From RGIG2945 sp045540355 (lineage in GTDB: Bacteria; Bacillota; Clostridia; Oscillospirales; Acutalibacteraceae): a stretch of 64,000 nucleotides of DNA. The translations under genes were made by a program, and so were the position numbers. The stretch lies in assembly GCA_045540355.1 (NCBI GenBank), contig JAZQHB010000097.1, forward strand, positions 118,750-182,749. The letters run 5' to 3'. Below, piece after piece: positions 53,363-60,584 of the stretch (its first letter is position 1; each line of letters opens with the position of its first letter). The notes beneath the pieces are model-generated. The model made no database searches. It saw nothing but the letters and a program-made list of their open reading frames with translations, and had not been told where the DNA came from.

Positions 53363-53628
53363 TGCAGAATGCAGAGTTCAGAATGCAGAATGAAGGGTCC
53401 TGCGGACGGCGTTTTTAATCGTCCCACCTTTGTTCTGTAAAGAACCTTTTATGCACGAAAATATATTTTTAATAAAAATCCAACTTTGCTATGCTCGAAA
53501 AATTTTTTATAATTGGGTGTGGGTGAAACCCACCCTTAATTTTGCATTCTGAATTCTGAATTCTGCATTTTGAAATAGAATTTCGTGCCAACAAGGTGCA
53601 TATTAGAAGAAAGGTGGGACGACTAAAA
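53363..53628. repeat. Composite between mfd and maf with two opposed element II copies
   Basis: Arm 53363-53390 starts at the mfd stop; a degenerate hairpin, element II on the minus strand (53416-53469), hairpin GTGGGT/GAA/ACCCAC (53519-53533), opposing arm, then a second element II on the plus strand (53576-53628). The last ends one base before the maf ATG with AAAGGTGGGA as ribosome site. Confidence 0.85.
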
Positions 53629-53629
53629 G

Positions 53630-54193
53630 ATGAAAAAGATTATATTGGCATCACAGTCGCCGAGACGCAAAGAAATTATGGAAACGGCGGGCTATGATTT
53701 TGAAATTATTGTCAGCAACGCTGAAGAAAAAATTGAAGAAAATTTAACTCCAGAGGAAGTTGCAAAATCTTTGAGCTTGCAAAAAGCTCAGGCAGTGGCA
53801 CAAGATAATCCCGATAAAATTGTAATCGGTGCAGATACAATAGTTGTCCTCGGCAATGAAATTTTAGGTAAACCGAAAGACAAAAAAGATGCATACAAAA
53901 TGCTCAAAAGTCTTTCGGGAAAAACACATATTGTCTATACGGGAATTGCAGTTATCTGCGGTGAAAAAATTGTAAACGAAGCAGTCGCAACCGAGGTTGA
54001 ATTTTATGAGTTGACCGATGAAGAAATCAACGCTTATATAGACACTTTGGAGCCTATGGATAAAGCAGGCAGTTACGGAATCCAGGGCAGAGGTTGCCTT
54101 CTGGTCAAAGGTATCAATGGCGATTATTTCAATGTAGTCGGCTTGCCCGTAGCCACATTATCAAAGATAATCAAGGAGTTTATAAATGATTGA
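53630..54193 (+). CDS. maf: Nucleoside triphosphate pyrophosphatase Maf
   Basis: A 187-residue house-cleaning pyrophosphatase acting on non-canonical or modified nucleotides (dTTP/UTP type). ILASQSPRRKEIM, VIGADTIVV, GKPKD and GSYGIQGRG are conserved. The ribosome site is part of element II. The 3' end overlaps the peptidase start by 8 bp. Confidence 0.95.
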   Translation: MKKIILASQSPRRKEIMETAGYDFEIIVSNAEEKIEENLTPEEVAKSLSLQKAQAVAQDNPDKIVIGADTIVVLGNEILGKPKDKKDAYKMLKSLSGKTHIVYTGIAVICGEKIVNEAVATEVEFYELTDEEINAYIDTLEPMDKAGSYGIQGRGCLLVKGINGDYFNVVGLPVATLSKIIKEFIND

Positions 54194-55244
54194 TGCAATG
54201 AAAAATTTGCTCCCGAAAGGTACTGACGGAGTGATAATTTTTTCCGAAGAAAACAGAAAATATTTTACGGGATTTTCGTCAGAAGATGCTGTGCTTATCA
54301 TCACAAAAAACGGTGCGGTTTATCTCGATGACGGAAGATATATTGAAGCGGCACAAAAGGAAATTGATGTCTGCGAGGTAAGACTTTTAAAAAATTTATC
54401 CGAACAAATCCCCGAAATTTTAAAAGAGTTTTCAGTTAAAAAAATCGGCGTGGAGCAGTCAAAAATTTCTCTGCAAAGATTCAAATATTTAAAGAAAATT
54501 TTAAAAGAATTTTCAGTTTGTTCTTCAGATAAATCTGAAAAAATTATAAACGGTCTGCGTGCAAAAAAATCTGAAAAAGAGCTTGAAAAAATTATAAAAG
54601 CTCAGAGAATTTCCGAGCTTGCTTTTGAATATATTTTAAAAGAAATTGCGATCGGAAAAACCGAAAAAGAATTGGCGTTGGAGCTTGATTACTTTATGCT
54701 TAAAAACGGTGCGGATGCACCCTCGTTTGATACAATTTTAATCAGCGGTGAAAACACTTCAAAGCCCCACGGAGTACCGACAGACAGAAAAATTCAAAGC
54801 GGCGATTTCATCACAATGGACTTCGGTGCGGAGATTGACGGTTACCGTTCCGATATGACAAGAACGGTTGCGGTCGGTGAAATTTCCGACGAACAGAAGA
54901 AAATTTATGACATAGTTTTAAAGGCTCAGCTTGCCGCACTCGATGAGGCAAAAATCGGAGTAAAATGTTCCGCCGTTGACAAAGCAGCAAGAGATGTAAT
55001 TGAAGATGCCGGTTACGGTGAAAATTTCAATCACGCAACAGGTCACTCCGTCGGAATTGAAATCCACGAAGCTCCTGCATTTTCACCGAGAAGCAAGGCG
55101 GTTTTGAAAAAAGGTAATGTAATGACCGTCGAGCCGGGTATTTATCTCCCCGAAAAATTCGGCGTAAGAATTGAGGATATGATTTATATTGATGATACAC
55201 CTCTCAACCTTACGAGAGCTGAGAAAAACTTGATAGTGTTATGA
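54186..55244 (+). CDS. Xaa-Pro dipeptidase/aminopeptidase (M24)
   Basis: A 352-residue M24 metallopeptidase with an N-terminal creatinase-like domain. Metal ligands are in ITMDFGAEIDGYRSDMTR (two Asp), HATGHSVGIEIHE (His), MTVEPGIY (Glu) and GVRIEDM (Glu). It cleaves X-Pro bonds. AAGGAG precedes ATG 54186, which lies inside the maf end (8-bp overlap). Confidence 0.94.
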   Translation: MIDAMKNLLPKGTDGVIIFSEENRKYFTGFSSEDAVLIITKNGAVYLDDGRYIEAAQKEIDVCEVRLLKNLSEQIPEILKEFSVKKIGVEQSKISLQRFKYLKKILKEFSVCSSDKSEKIINGLRAKKSEKELEKIIKAQRISELAFEYILKEIAIGKTEKELALELDYFMLKNGADAPSFDTILISGENTSKPHGVPTDRKIQSGDFITMDFGAEIDGYRSDMTRTVAVGEISDEQKKIYDIVLKAQLAALDEAKIGVKCSAVDKAARDVIEDAGYGENFNHATGHSVGIEIHEAPAFSPRSKAVLKKGNVMTVEPGIYLPEKFGVRIEDMIYIDDTPLNLTRAEKNLIVL

Positions 55245-55251
55245 TGAAAAC

Positions 55252-55284
55252 AGACCAATCAGGGGACGGTTCCCTGATTGGTCT
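55252..55284. repeat. REP-like hairpin, copy 1 of a flanking pair
   Basis: 13-bp perfect stem AGACCAATCAGGG/CCCTGATTGGTCT with loop GACGGTT. It lies between two convergent stop codons and may also act as a terminator. The same-direction copy at 56527-56563 brackets the two genes between. Confidence 0.9.
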
Positions 55285-55298
55285 CAACTATTTTTTGA

Positions 55299-56012
55299 TT
55301 ATCTTATTTCGTAAACCGCATCACAAAACTCCAGAGTTAGAGATTTGGAATTTTCGAAAACTACAAGCGGAATCCATGCGAGGATTTTAACTTCAATTGC
55401 ACCGCCGGTAACCTTTTCCAATGTGATTTTGTCAAACTCCTTCCACTCATAGCCCAAAATACCGTAATCACTTTCAGTCTTCGCATAACAACCGGTTGCA
55501 TAATATCTGTTGCCGTCATCATAGTTTACCGCAAACATTTTCGGACCAAAGTCAGTATCATTTTTTCCTATATTTTCGACAACAACTGTAATTACAACCG
55601 GTGCTGTGTCTTTATTATAAGAATACAGATACTTGTCCTTTATATCATCTTTTTGTATGGGGGTTAAAAAGTTGTCTAACCTTGTATCTCCCTCAACATA
55701 AATTGTGTTGTCATACTGTACATTCTTAAGTTCAATTTTAAGATTTCCTTCTTCTACAATATCTCCGATGCCAATGATTTTTGGTGCGTTAAGAATGTTA
55801 ATTACAATAATACCGACGAGAATTATTGACACGACGATAAATAAATTTCTGAAAACTCTTACTATTTTACTTCTTGAATTTTTTGCACCGCATGACGGAC
55901 ATTTTTTTGCACTTTTTGCCATTTGTGTACCGCAGGTCTTACAAAACATCATTTTTTTGTTTTGTATTGGGGGTTGTTGCATAGTCGGTTGTGTTGTTTG
56001 GTTAGTTTCCAT
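55299..56012 (-). CDS. Zinc-ribbon membrane protein
   Basis: A 237-residue protein: a Gln/Pro-rich start, a zinc ribbon (CKTCGTQMAKSAKKCPSCG, about 24-42), one membrane segment (about 53-72), and an outside domain of about 160 residues resembling DUF4352-type immunoglobulin-like domains (VVENIGKNDTDFGPKMFAV). The function is unknown. It is convergent with the peptidase gene and divergent from an XRE gene. The pair lies between two REP-like copies. Confidence 0.78.
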   Translation of the reverse strand: METNQTTQPTMQQPPIQNKKMMFCKTCGTQMAKSAKKCPSCGAKNSRSKIVRVFRNLFIVVSIILVGIIVINILNAPKIIGIGDIVEEGNLKIELKNVQYDNTIYVEGDTRLDNFLTPIQKDDIKDKYLYSYNKDTAPVVITVVVENIGKNDTDFGPKMFAVNYDDGNRYYATGCYAKTESDYGILGYEWKEFDKITLEKVTGGAIEVKILAWIPLVVFENSKSLTLEFCDAVYEIR

Positions 56013-56187
56013 TTTCTTACCTCCATAAAATAAATACTGTTATGAATACAGCCAATAATGTAATCAGCAATACAATAAAATCCACATAATCACAAAAATT
56101 ACCGGAATATCTGACTTGCTGAATTTTGTCAAAACACTTATAGATATGAATTTTAACTAATTGCTCGTGTTTCAGACAATAATAATT

Positions 56188-56238
56188 ATGCCATAAATTC
56201 TGCCAAATGTCAATGGCAGAATTTATGGCATTTATAAT
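56188..56238 (+). promoter_or_regulatory. 18-bp inverted repeat at an XRE promoter
   Basis: ATGCCATAAATTCTGCCA (56188-56205) and its perfect complement (56214-56231) are separated by 8 bases. TATAAT (56233-56238) follows immediately, so the repeat covers the -35 zone of the XRE gene: a likely operator for self-control. Confidence 0.65.
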
Positions 56239-56257
56239 TTTTTCAGAGGTGATTTTT

Positions 56258-56473
56258 ATGATTTACAACAGAATAAGAGATTTAAGAGAAGATAAGGATT
56301 TGACGCAACAGCAAATGGCTGATTATTTGTTTATAAACAGAAGAACATATTCAGCTTATGAAAACGGTGTAAACTCAATGACACCTGAAACATTATGTAA
56401 AATTGCAGATTTCCATAACACAAGTGTAGATTATCTTTTAAACAGAACAGATGAAATCAAGCCATATAAATAA
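56258..56473 (+). CDS. Small XRE-family regulator (71 aa)
   Basis: A 71-residue protein that is almost only a Cro/C1-type helix-turn-helix (RIRDLREDKDLTQQQMADYL, RRTYSAYENG, SVDYLLNRTDE). AGAGGTGA precedes ATG 56258; the longer frame begins inside the inverted repeat. It likely controls itself and perhaps the divergent zinc-ribbon gene. Confidence 0.87.
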   Translation: MIYNRIRDLREDKDLTQQQMADYLFINRRTYSAYENGVNSMTPETLCKIADFHNTSVDYLLNRTDEIKPYK

Positions 56474-56526
56474 TTCATAGACGCTTCAATGCATAAAAAT
56501 AAAACTAACTGTAAATCAGTCAGAAT

Positions 56527-56563
56527 ACAGACCAATCAGGGGACGGTTCCCTGATTGGTCTGT
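56527..56563. repeat. REP-like hairpin, copy 2 of a flanking pair
   Basis: 15-bp perfect stem ACAGACCAATCAGGG/CCCTGATTGGTCTGT, loop GACGGTT, then TTTGTTT. It sits just after the XRE gene and next to the M23 stop codon, so it may end both transcripts. Confidence 0.9.
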
Positions 56564-56568
56564 TTTGT

Positions 56569-57279
56569 TTAATTCCCTGCTTTATTCATTACTGCCAGAG
56601 GGTCATCAATTTTATCGCTGACGGAGATTTCAAGGTGCAGGTGGTAGCCGTCAGCGGATTCTATCGGGATTGTGCCGAGCTTGCCGATTGTCTGATTTTT
56701 TTCAATATAGGTTTCGGGTTTGATTTTGGTGTTTTCGTCAAGTCCGCAGTATCTTGCAACCATGCCCTTGCCGTGGTCGATTGTGACAACTGTTCCCCAA
56801 AGCGGATCTTCTTCACACGAAAGCACAACACCGTTCTGAATTGAACGGACAGCATCACCCTTTTCGCCCTTGAAGTCGATGCCGTCGTGCAATCGCCAAT
56901 CGTTCATGGTTTTTGACTTCACCATTTCGCCGTTACTGTAATCTTTAATAATGTCCGTACCGAGCGGCAGAGCAAAATCTCCCACATACGGATGCTCCTC
57001 GGTGCTTTCCTGAGTGGTGACAAAATTTTCTGCGGTAGTAGGTTCTCTTTCTTCTCTTGTGTCGGGAATATCGGTTGCTTCGATATTCGCCGGCTTTTCT
57101 TTTTCGGTTATAACTTCCGTCTGATTCGCCCAATCATAAGTGGTTGTATCAAGTGCGGTTGTGTTGTTTTCTGCGACAATTCGTGCCCTTAAAGCTCTTG
57201 TTGCACCAAAGCCGGTTATAAGAACACAAAGTCCGAGAATGATGTAAAACGATTTCCCTGCATATAATTCTTTTTTCAC
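56569..57279 (-). CDS. M23 metallopeptidase, SpoIIQ-like
   Basis: A 236-residue protein with one N-terminal membrane segment (about 12-30), a Thr/Glu-rich linker, and a LytM/M23 domain. DYSNGEMVKSKTMNDWRLHDGIDF and YHLHLEI hold the zinc-ligand residues (His-x3-Asp and HxH), so the metal site looks intact. Sequence around the domain start resembles clostridial SpoIIQ, which acts in engulfment during sporulation; partner spoIIIAH is not in view. The start is GTG 57279. Confidence 0.82.
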   Translation of the reverse strand: MKKELYAGKSFYIILGLCVLITGFGATRALRARIVAENNTTALDTTTYDWANQTEVITEKEKPANIEATDIPDTREEREPTTAENFVTTQESTEEHPYVGDFALPLGTDIIKDYSNGEMVKSKTMNDWRLHDGIDFKGEKGDAVRSIQNGVVLSCEEDPLWGTVVTIDHGKGMVARYCGLDENTKIKPETYIEKNQTIGKLGTIPIESADGYHLHLEISVSDKIDDPLAVMNKAGN

Positions 57280-57370
57280 GATATCAATCCTTTATTTTGT
57301 TTGATTATAGTTTTGTCCGTTGGAATTTTTTTATGCAAGAAGTTTAAATTTAATTTTTTGAACATATATA

Positions 57371-57426
57371 TTGAATGAATGCAGAATGCAGAATGTCGGG
57401 TGTTGCACACGGCAATTATAAAAGGT
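57371..57426. repeat. Element I half-copy upstream of tspO
   Basis: An arm (GAATGCAGAATGCAGAATG) followed by degenerate hairpin TGTTGCACACGGCA and AATTATAAAAGG. Its end provides part of the tspO ribosome site region. Confidence 0.65.
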
Positions 57427-57439
57427 GTAGGTGAGCTTT

Positions 57440-57910
57440 ATGAAAATCAAATGGAAACCGTTAATAATTTCAGTTGTAATTCCGTTGTTGGTCGGGGGAC
57501 TTTCCGCTTTGCTGACACGAGACAGTATGCAGACCTTTGACGAAATCACAAAACCGCCGTTATCACCGCCGGGGTGGTTGTTTCCCGTGGTATGGACAAT
57601 ACTTTATATACTTATGGGCATAGCATCATACCTTGTTCTGACGGCAGATGTGCCTATGGGCGAGAAAAAAACACCGTTGATATTCTATGCCGCTCAGCTT
57701 GCAGTAAACTTTTTCTGGTCTATATTCTTTTTCAATTTTGAATTGTATCTGTTTTCATTTATATGGCTTGTACTTTTGTGGGTGCTGATAATTATAACTG
57801 CCGTTCTTTTCTACAGAGTATCAAAGCCCGCCGCATGGTTACTCATTCCGTATTTATTGTGGGTAACCTTTGCAGGCTATCTCAACTTTACGATTTATCT
57901 TTTAAACTGA
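57440..57910 (+). CDS. tspO: TspO/MBR-family membrane protein
   Basis: A 156-residue five-helix protein. The conserved KPPLSPPGWLFPVVWTILYILMG and WSIFFF segments are diagnostic. TspO binds porphyrins and related molecules and is linked to stress responses. ATG 57440 is used; AGGTGA lies just upstream. It is a single gene with its own terminator. Confidence 0.94.
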   Translation: MKIKWKPLIISVVIPLLVGGLSALLTRDSMQTFDEITKPPLSPPGWLFPVVWTILYILMGIASYLVLTADVPMGEKKTPLIFYAAQLAVNFFWSIFFFNFELYLFSFIWLVLLWVLIIITAVLFYRVSKPAAWLLIPYLLWVTFAGYLNFTIYLLN

Positions 57911-57916
57911 AACTTA

Positions 57917-57950
57917 CCCGTCGGTAAAATCGGCGGGTTTCTTGCTTTTT
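57917..57950 (+). terminator. tspO terminator
   Basis: CCCGTCG/CGGCGGG 7-bp stem (one G-U pair) with a T-rich tail TTTCTTGCTTTTTG. The tail overlaps the next promoter. Confidence 0.65.
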
Positions 57951-57970
57951 GTTTGATATTGAAGTATAAT
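57942..57970 (+). promoter_or_regulatory. Promoter of the TIM-barrel gene at 57998
   Basis: TTGCTT (57942-57947), a 17-bp spacer, TATAAT (57965-57970). Confidence 0.6.
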
Positions 57971-57997
57971 ATTGTGTAACTTTCCGGAGGTGTTTTT

Positions 57998-58846
57998 ATG
58001 ATCGGTTTGTCATTAAGGATTGATGTTTTAAGCGAAAAAGCCTGGGACAGTACGCATCAAAAATTGCTCGATAATTTTTCAGGACTTGACGGACTTCTTA
58101 CTGCGGTAAAAAATTCGGGAGTTGACAGTGTTGAGTTAAGGGTATTGTTTGCAAATCAGGACCCGCAAGAAGCACTTGTAACGGCTGAAAAAATATGGGC
58201 ACACGGAATGGAAATTACCGTTCACGGTATGATGGACAGTGAGGAAACTGCGGTTGAAGATGTGCTTAATCCTGTTTCCGAAATACTGAAAAACTTAAAG
58301 CAGGACAAGCTTAATATAACAGTACACGCGATTAAAAACAAAGAATTTCCTGAGGTGGAAACTTCACCGATTCCGACAATAAACGCACTTAAAAAGCTCG
58401 CGGAAAAAATCAAAGATTTGCCCGTTGTTATTGCACTTGAAAACAACCGCAAAAAGAAAGATGATGACCCCGGCAACTGCACAGAAAAGGTATTGGAAAT
58501 GGTTAAAGCGGTTGATAACGATAAGATAAAAATCTGCTGGGATATGGGACATCATTATTATAATTGCAAGGCTTTTACAGACGACGAATTTGCTTTGCCG
58601 TCAGAAGAATTTTTAGAAAGAGTGGTGCACACCCACATTCACGGACTTGTCGACGGTAAAACACATTATGATCTGAATGAAACAAATTTACCGCTTGAAA
58701 AATATCTGAAAGCTATGAATAAAAATTTCAGCGGTGTTTATAATTTGGAGCTGACCCCGAACTTCTGGTCAGACTATAAGGAACCTGAAGACGGACTATT
58801 TACAAGCGTAGAAACGCTTGTAAGTGCAAAACGCAAGACTTCGTGA
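57998..58846 (+). CDS. TIM-barrel isomerase/epimerase-like protein
   Basis: A 282-residue protein of the AP endonuclease 2 fold. VVIALENNRK holds the metal-binding Glu, and ICWDMGHHYYN and VVHTHIHG resemble metal-site strands. The substrate is unknown. The last residues (SAKRKTS) are encoded by an element I-like GTGCAAAACGCAAGACTTCG, so the repeat shaped the C-terminus. TCCGGAGG precedes the ATG. Confidence 0.78.
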   Translation: MIGLSLRIDVLSEKAWDSTHQKLLDNFSGLDGLLTAVKNSGVDSVELRVLFANQDPQEALVTAEKIWAHGMEITVHGMMDSEETAVEDVLNPVSEILKNLKQDKLNITVHAIKNKEFPEVETSPIPTINALKKLAEKIKDLPVVIALENNRKKKDDDPGNCTEKVLEMVKAVDNDKIKICWDMGHHYYNCKAFTDDEFALPSEEFLERVVHTHIHGLVDGKTHYDLNETNLPLEKYLKAMNKNFSGVYNLELTPNFWSDYKEPEDGLFTSVETLVSAKRKTS

Positions 58847-58849
58847 TGT

Positions 58850-58904
58850 AAATAAATTTTCGTGCTACAATAGTGCTTAATTGAACAAAGATGGAGCGAT
58901 TAAA
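58850..58904 (+). repeat. Element II copy ending at a start codon
   Basis: TTTTCGTGC, then AGTGCTTAATTGAACAAAG and ATGGAGCGATTAAAA. It fills the gap between two co-directional genes and ends one base before ATG 58906. Confidence 0.85.
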
Positions 58905-58905
58905 A

Positions 58906-59757
58906 ATGAATAATGAATTTATCAGAGCTTCGGCTGAAGCTGACCACAGAAAAAATTATCGTAAATACTGGGAAAATATTTTTGAAAATGTCTTTGAAAA
59001 TGATGTTGACAATAAAATATATTTTCAATGTGCATCGGGCTATGTTTTTAAAATATGCTCGGTGGTTTTCGGTATGGATATCGTCTTCAGAACACCGTGG
59101 CTTAAAGAACAGGTCAAGGACAGATATTTTGAGGACTTAAAAAAGCTTAAATATTTCTTTATTACACATAGCCATGTCGACCATTATGACAAGCCCTTGA
59201 TTTCCGCTTTAAAAGACACAGAAATAGTTTGGATTATTCCCGAGTTTTTCAACAAGGAAGAGGTCTTGTCCTTGGGACTTCGTGAAGAAAAAATTATTTG
59301 GGCAAAAAAAGATGAAAGCTTCGAGCTTGATTTCGGTACGGTTACACCCTTTGAAAGCCGTCATTTCCGACCGACGGGCGAGGGTGTTGAAGAATACGGT
59401 TATATCTTCGACACAAAAGAAAAAAAGCGTATCGTCTGCCCGGGAGATGTACGCCGTTATGAAAAAGATTTATTCAGAGATTTCGGAAAAATTGACACTT
59501 TGATTTTACATGTATGGCTCGGAGGCAAGAATGCGGAAAATTATCCGTTCGAGCCTTATGCGAGTGATATTTCAAAATTTGCTACAGATTTAAAGCCTGA
59601 TAAAATTATTCTCGGACACCTCAATGAATATGTAAGAACACCCGATGAAATGTGGTCTTATATGCACGCAGGTTTGGTGACCGCAGGTATAAAAGCGTTA
59701 AAGCCCGATACAAAAGTCATTGCACCGTATACGGGCGACTGCGAAGATTTATTTTAA
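58906..59757 (+). CDS. Metallo-beta-lactamase fold hydrolase (UlaG-like)
   Basis: A 283-residue MBL-fold protein with FITHSHVDHYD (metal ligands H88, H90, D92, H93) and later CPGDVR and ILGHLNEY. Relatives include UlaG lactonases and phosphodiesterases; the substrate is unknown. ATG 58906 follows element II, with GATGGAG as a weak ribosome site. It overlaps the convergent gene by 4 bp. Confidence 0.87.
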   Translation: MNNEFIRASAEADHRKNYRKYWENIFENVFENDVDNKIYFQCASGYVFKICSVVFGMDIVFRTPWLKEQVKDRYFEDLKKLKYFFITHSHVDHYDKPLISALKDTEIVWIIPEFFNKEEVLSLGLREEKIIWAKKDESFELDFGTVTPFESRHFRPTGEGVEEYGYIFDTKEKKRIVCPGDVRRYEKDLFRDFGKIDTLILHVWLGGKNAENYPFEPYASDISKFATDLKPDKIILGHLNEYVRTPDEMWSYMHAGLVTAGIKALKPDTKVIAPYTGDCEDLF

Positions 59758-60128
59758 CGCTTTCTTTTTAAGTTAGCTGCATAAATTCCCGCAGCTGTTC
59801 CTGCAACAAAATTGACCGCTGCTAAAACAAAAAATTTTCCGCTTAAGCTTTCCGCACCTGCAATGAGCAGAAGTACGGCTAAAAACAAATCGAATAAAAG
59901 TGCCGTTGTGCTGCCGATTATAATGCCTTTTTGTTTCGTGATTCTCGTGTTGATAAAAGATGTAAGTGTCGCACAGATAACGGAAATCGTAAATGCAATT
60001 GCGTAATAACTGCTTTGAGATACGGGAAATTTCAAAAGCACCAAGGCGGCAATTGACACGAGGACAAGAAATGCAGCCAGACCCGAAATAAGACATACAG
60101 CAAATTGTTTGATAATGGTTTTGTTCAT
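59754..60128 (-). CDS. TIGR04086-family membrane protein
   Basis: A 124-residue four-helix membrane protein (ISGLAAFLVLVSIAALVLL; YYAIAFTISVICATL; ALLFDLFLAVLLLI; VNFVAGTAAGIYAA) ending in NLKRKR. This matches a small Firmicutes family of unknown function often near yajC. The ribosome site GGAGGG (60134-60139) can be covered by a hairpin (see 60135-60165). Confidence 0.8.
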   Translation of the reverse strand: MNKTIIKQFAVCLISGLAAFLVLVSIAALVLLKFPVSQSSYYAIAFTISVICATLTSFINTRITKQKGIIIGSTTALLFDLFLAVLLLIAGAESLSGKFFVLAAVNFVAGTAAGIYAANLKRKR

Positions 60129-60134
60129 AAAAAC

Positions 60135-60165
60135 CCTCCGTTCACTAACTTATATGAGACGGAGG
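60135..60165 (-). promoter_or_regulatory. Hairpin covering the ribosome site of the 59754-60128 gene
   Basis: CCTCCGT (60135-60141) and ACGGAGG (60159-60165) pair over 7 bp. On the minus strand the 3' arm is the Shine-Dalgarno. On the plus strand the same hairpin ends in ATTTTTTT and could act as a terminator. Confidence 0.55.
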
Positions 60166-60182
60166 ATTTTTTTATGATTTAT

Positions 60183-60211
60183 TTGCAATTTTTTTTGTTT
60201 AGTGATATAAT
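60183..60211 (+). promoter_or_regulatory. Promoter of the ECF S-component gene
   Basis: TTGCAA (60183-60188), a 17-bp spacer and TATAAT (60206-60211). A small hairpin AACCGC/GCGGTT (60238-60253) follows. The MITE lies between this promoter and the gene. Confidence 0.65.
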
Positions 60212-60280
60212 CTAGAAAATTAAATATGTTGTTGTTAACCGCAGAAGCGGTTGATATAAATTTTATGCGTTGTACTGTAG

Positions 60281-60557
60281 TAGCCATCAGTAACCGAATA
60301 CAATATGGTTTTAAGAGTAATCTTTTTGGTTATTCTTCGTCAGAAAAGCTCGTAATGTCGCACATTACTTCACTTTTCTTCCTTGACTAACACAAAAATC
60401 TTTCTTCTTAAAACTGCCCGCACCTAAAATCCAAAAGATTTGGTGCATCAAAGTATTTCTTCGACGAGGAAATACTTTCGTATTTTGAGGAGAAAAATGC
60501 TTTGAGGTGCTGAATATTTTGCATTTTAGGCATATTGGCTTCGGTTACTGATGGCTA
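60281..60557. mobile_element. 277-bp MITE with terminal inverted repeats and 5-bp target duplication
   Basis: TAGCCATCAGTAACCGAA (60281-60298) is repeated inverted at 60540-60557. The match continues for 9 more bases with 2 mismatches (CAATATG on both sides). TGTAG occurs directly outside each end (60276-60280 and 60558-60562), a target-site duplication. Inside, hairpins include AAAGTATTTC/GAAATACTTT and GCACC/GGTGC. There is no ORF, so it needs a transposase in trans. It lies in the 5' leader of the ECF S gene, 22 bp before its ribosome-binding region ends. Confidence 0.9.
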
Positions 60558-60584
60558 TGTAGACGACAGCAAGGAGGAAATTTT

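Noticed and set aside
60238..60584. Riboswitch upstream of the ECF S-component gene
   Set aside because: The long structured leader is better explained by a MITE: terminal inverted repeats and a matching TGTAG duplication. No known vitamin riboswitch core was recognised.
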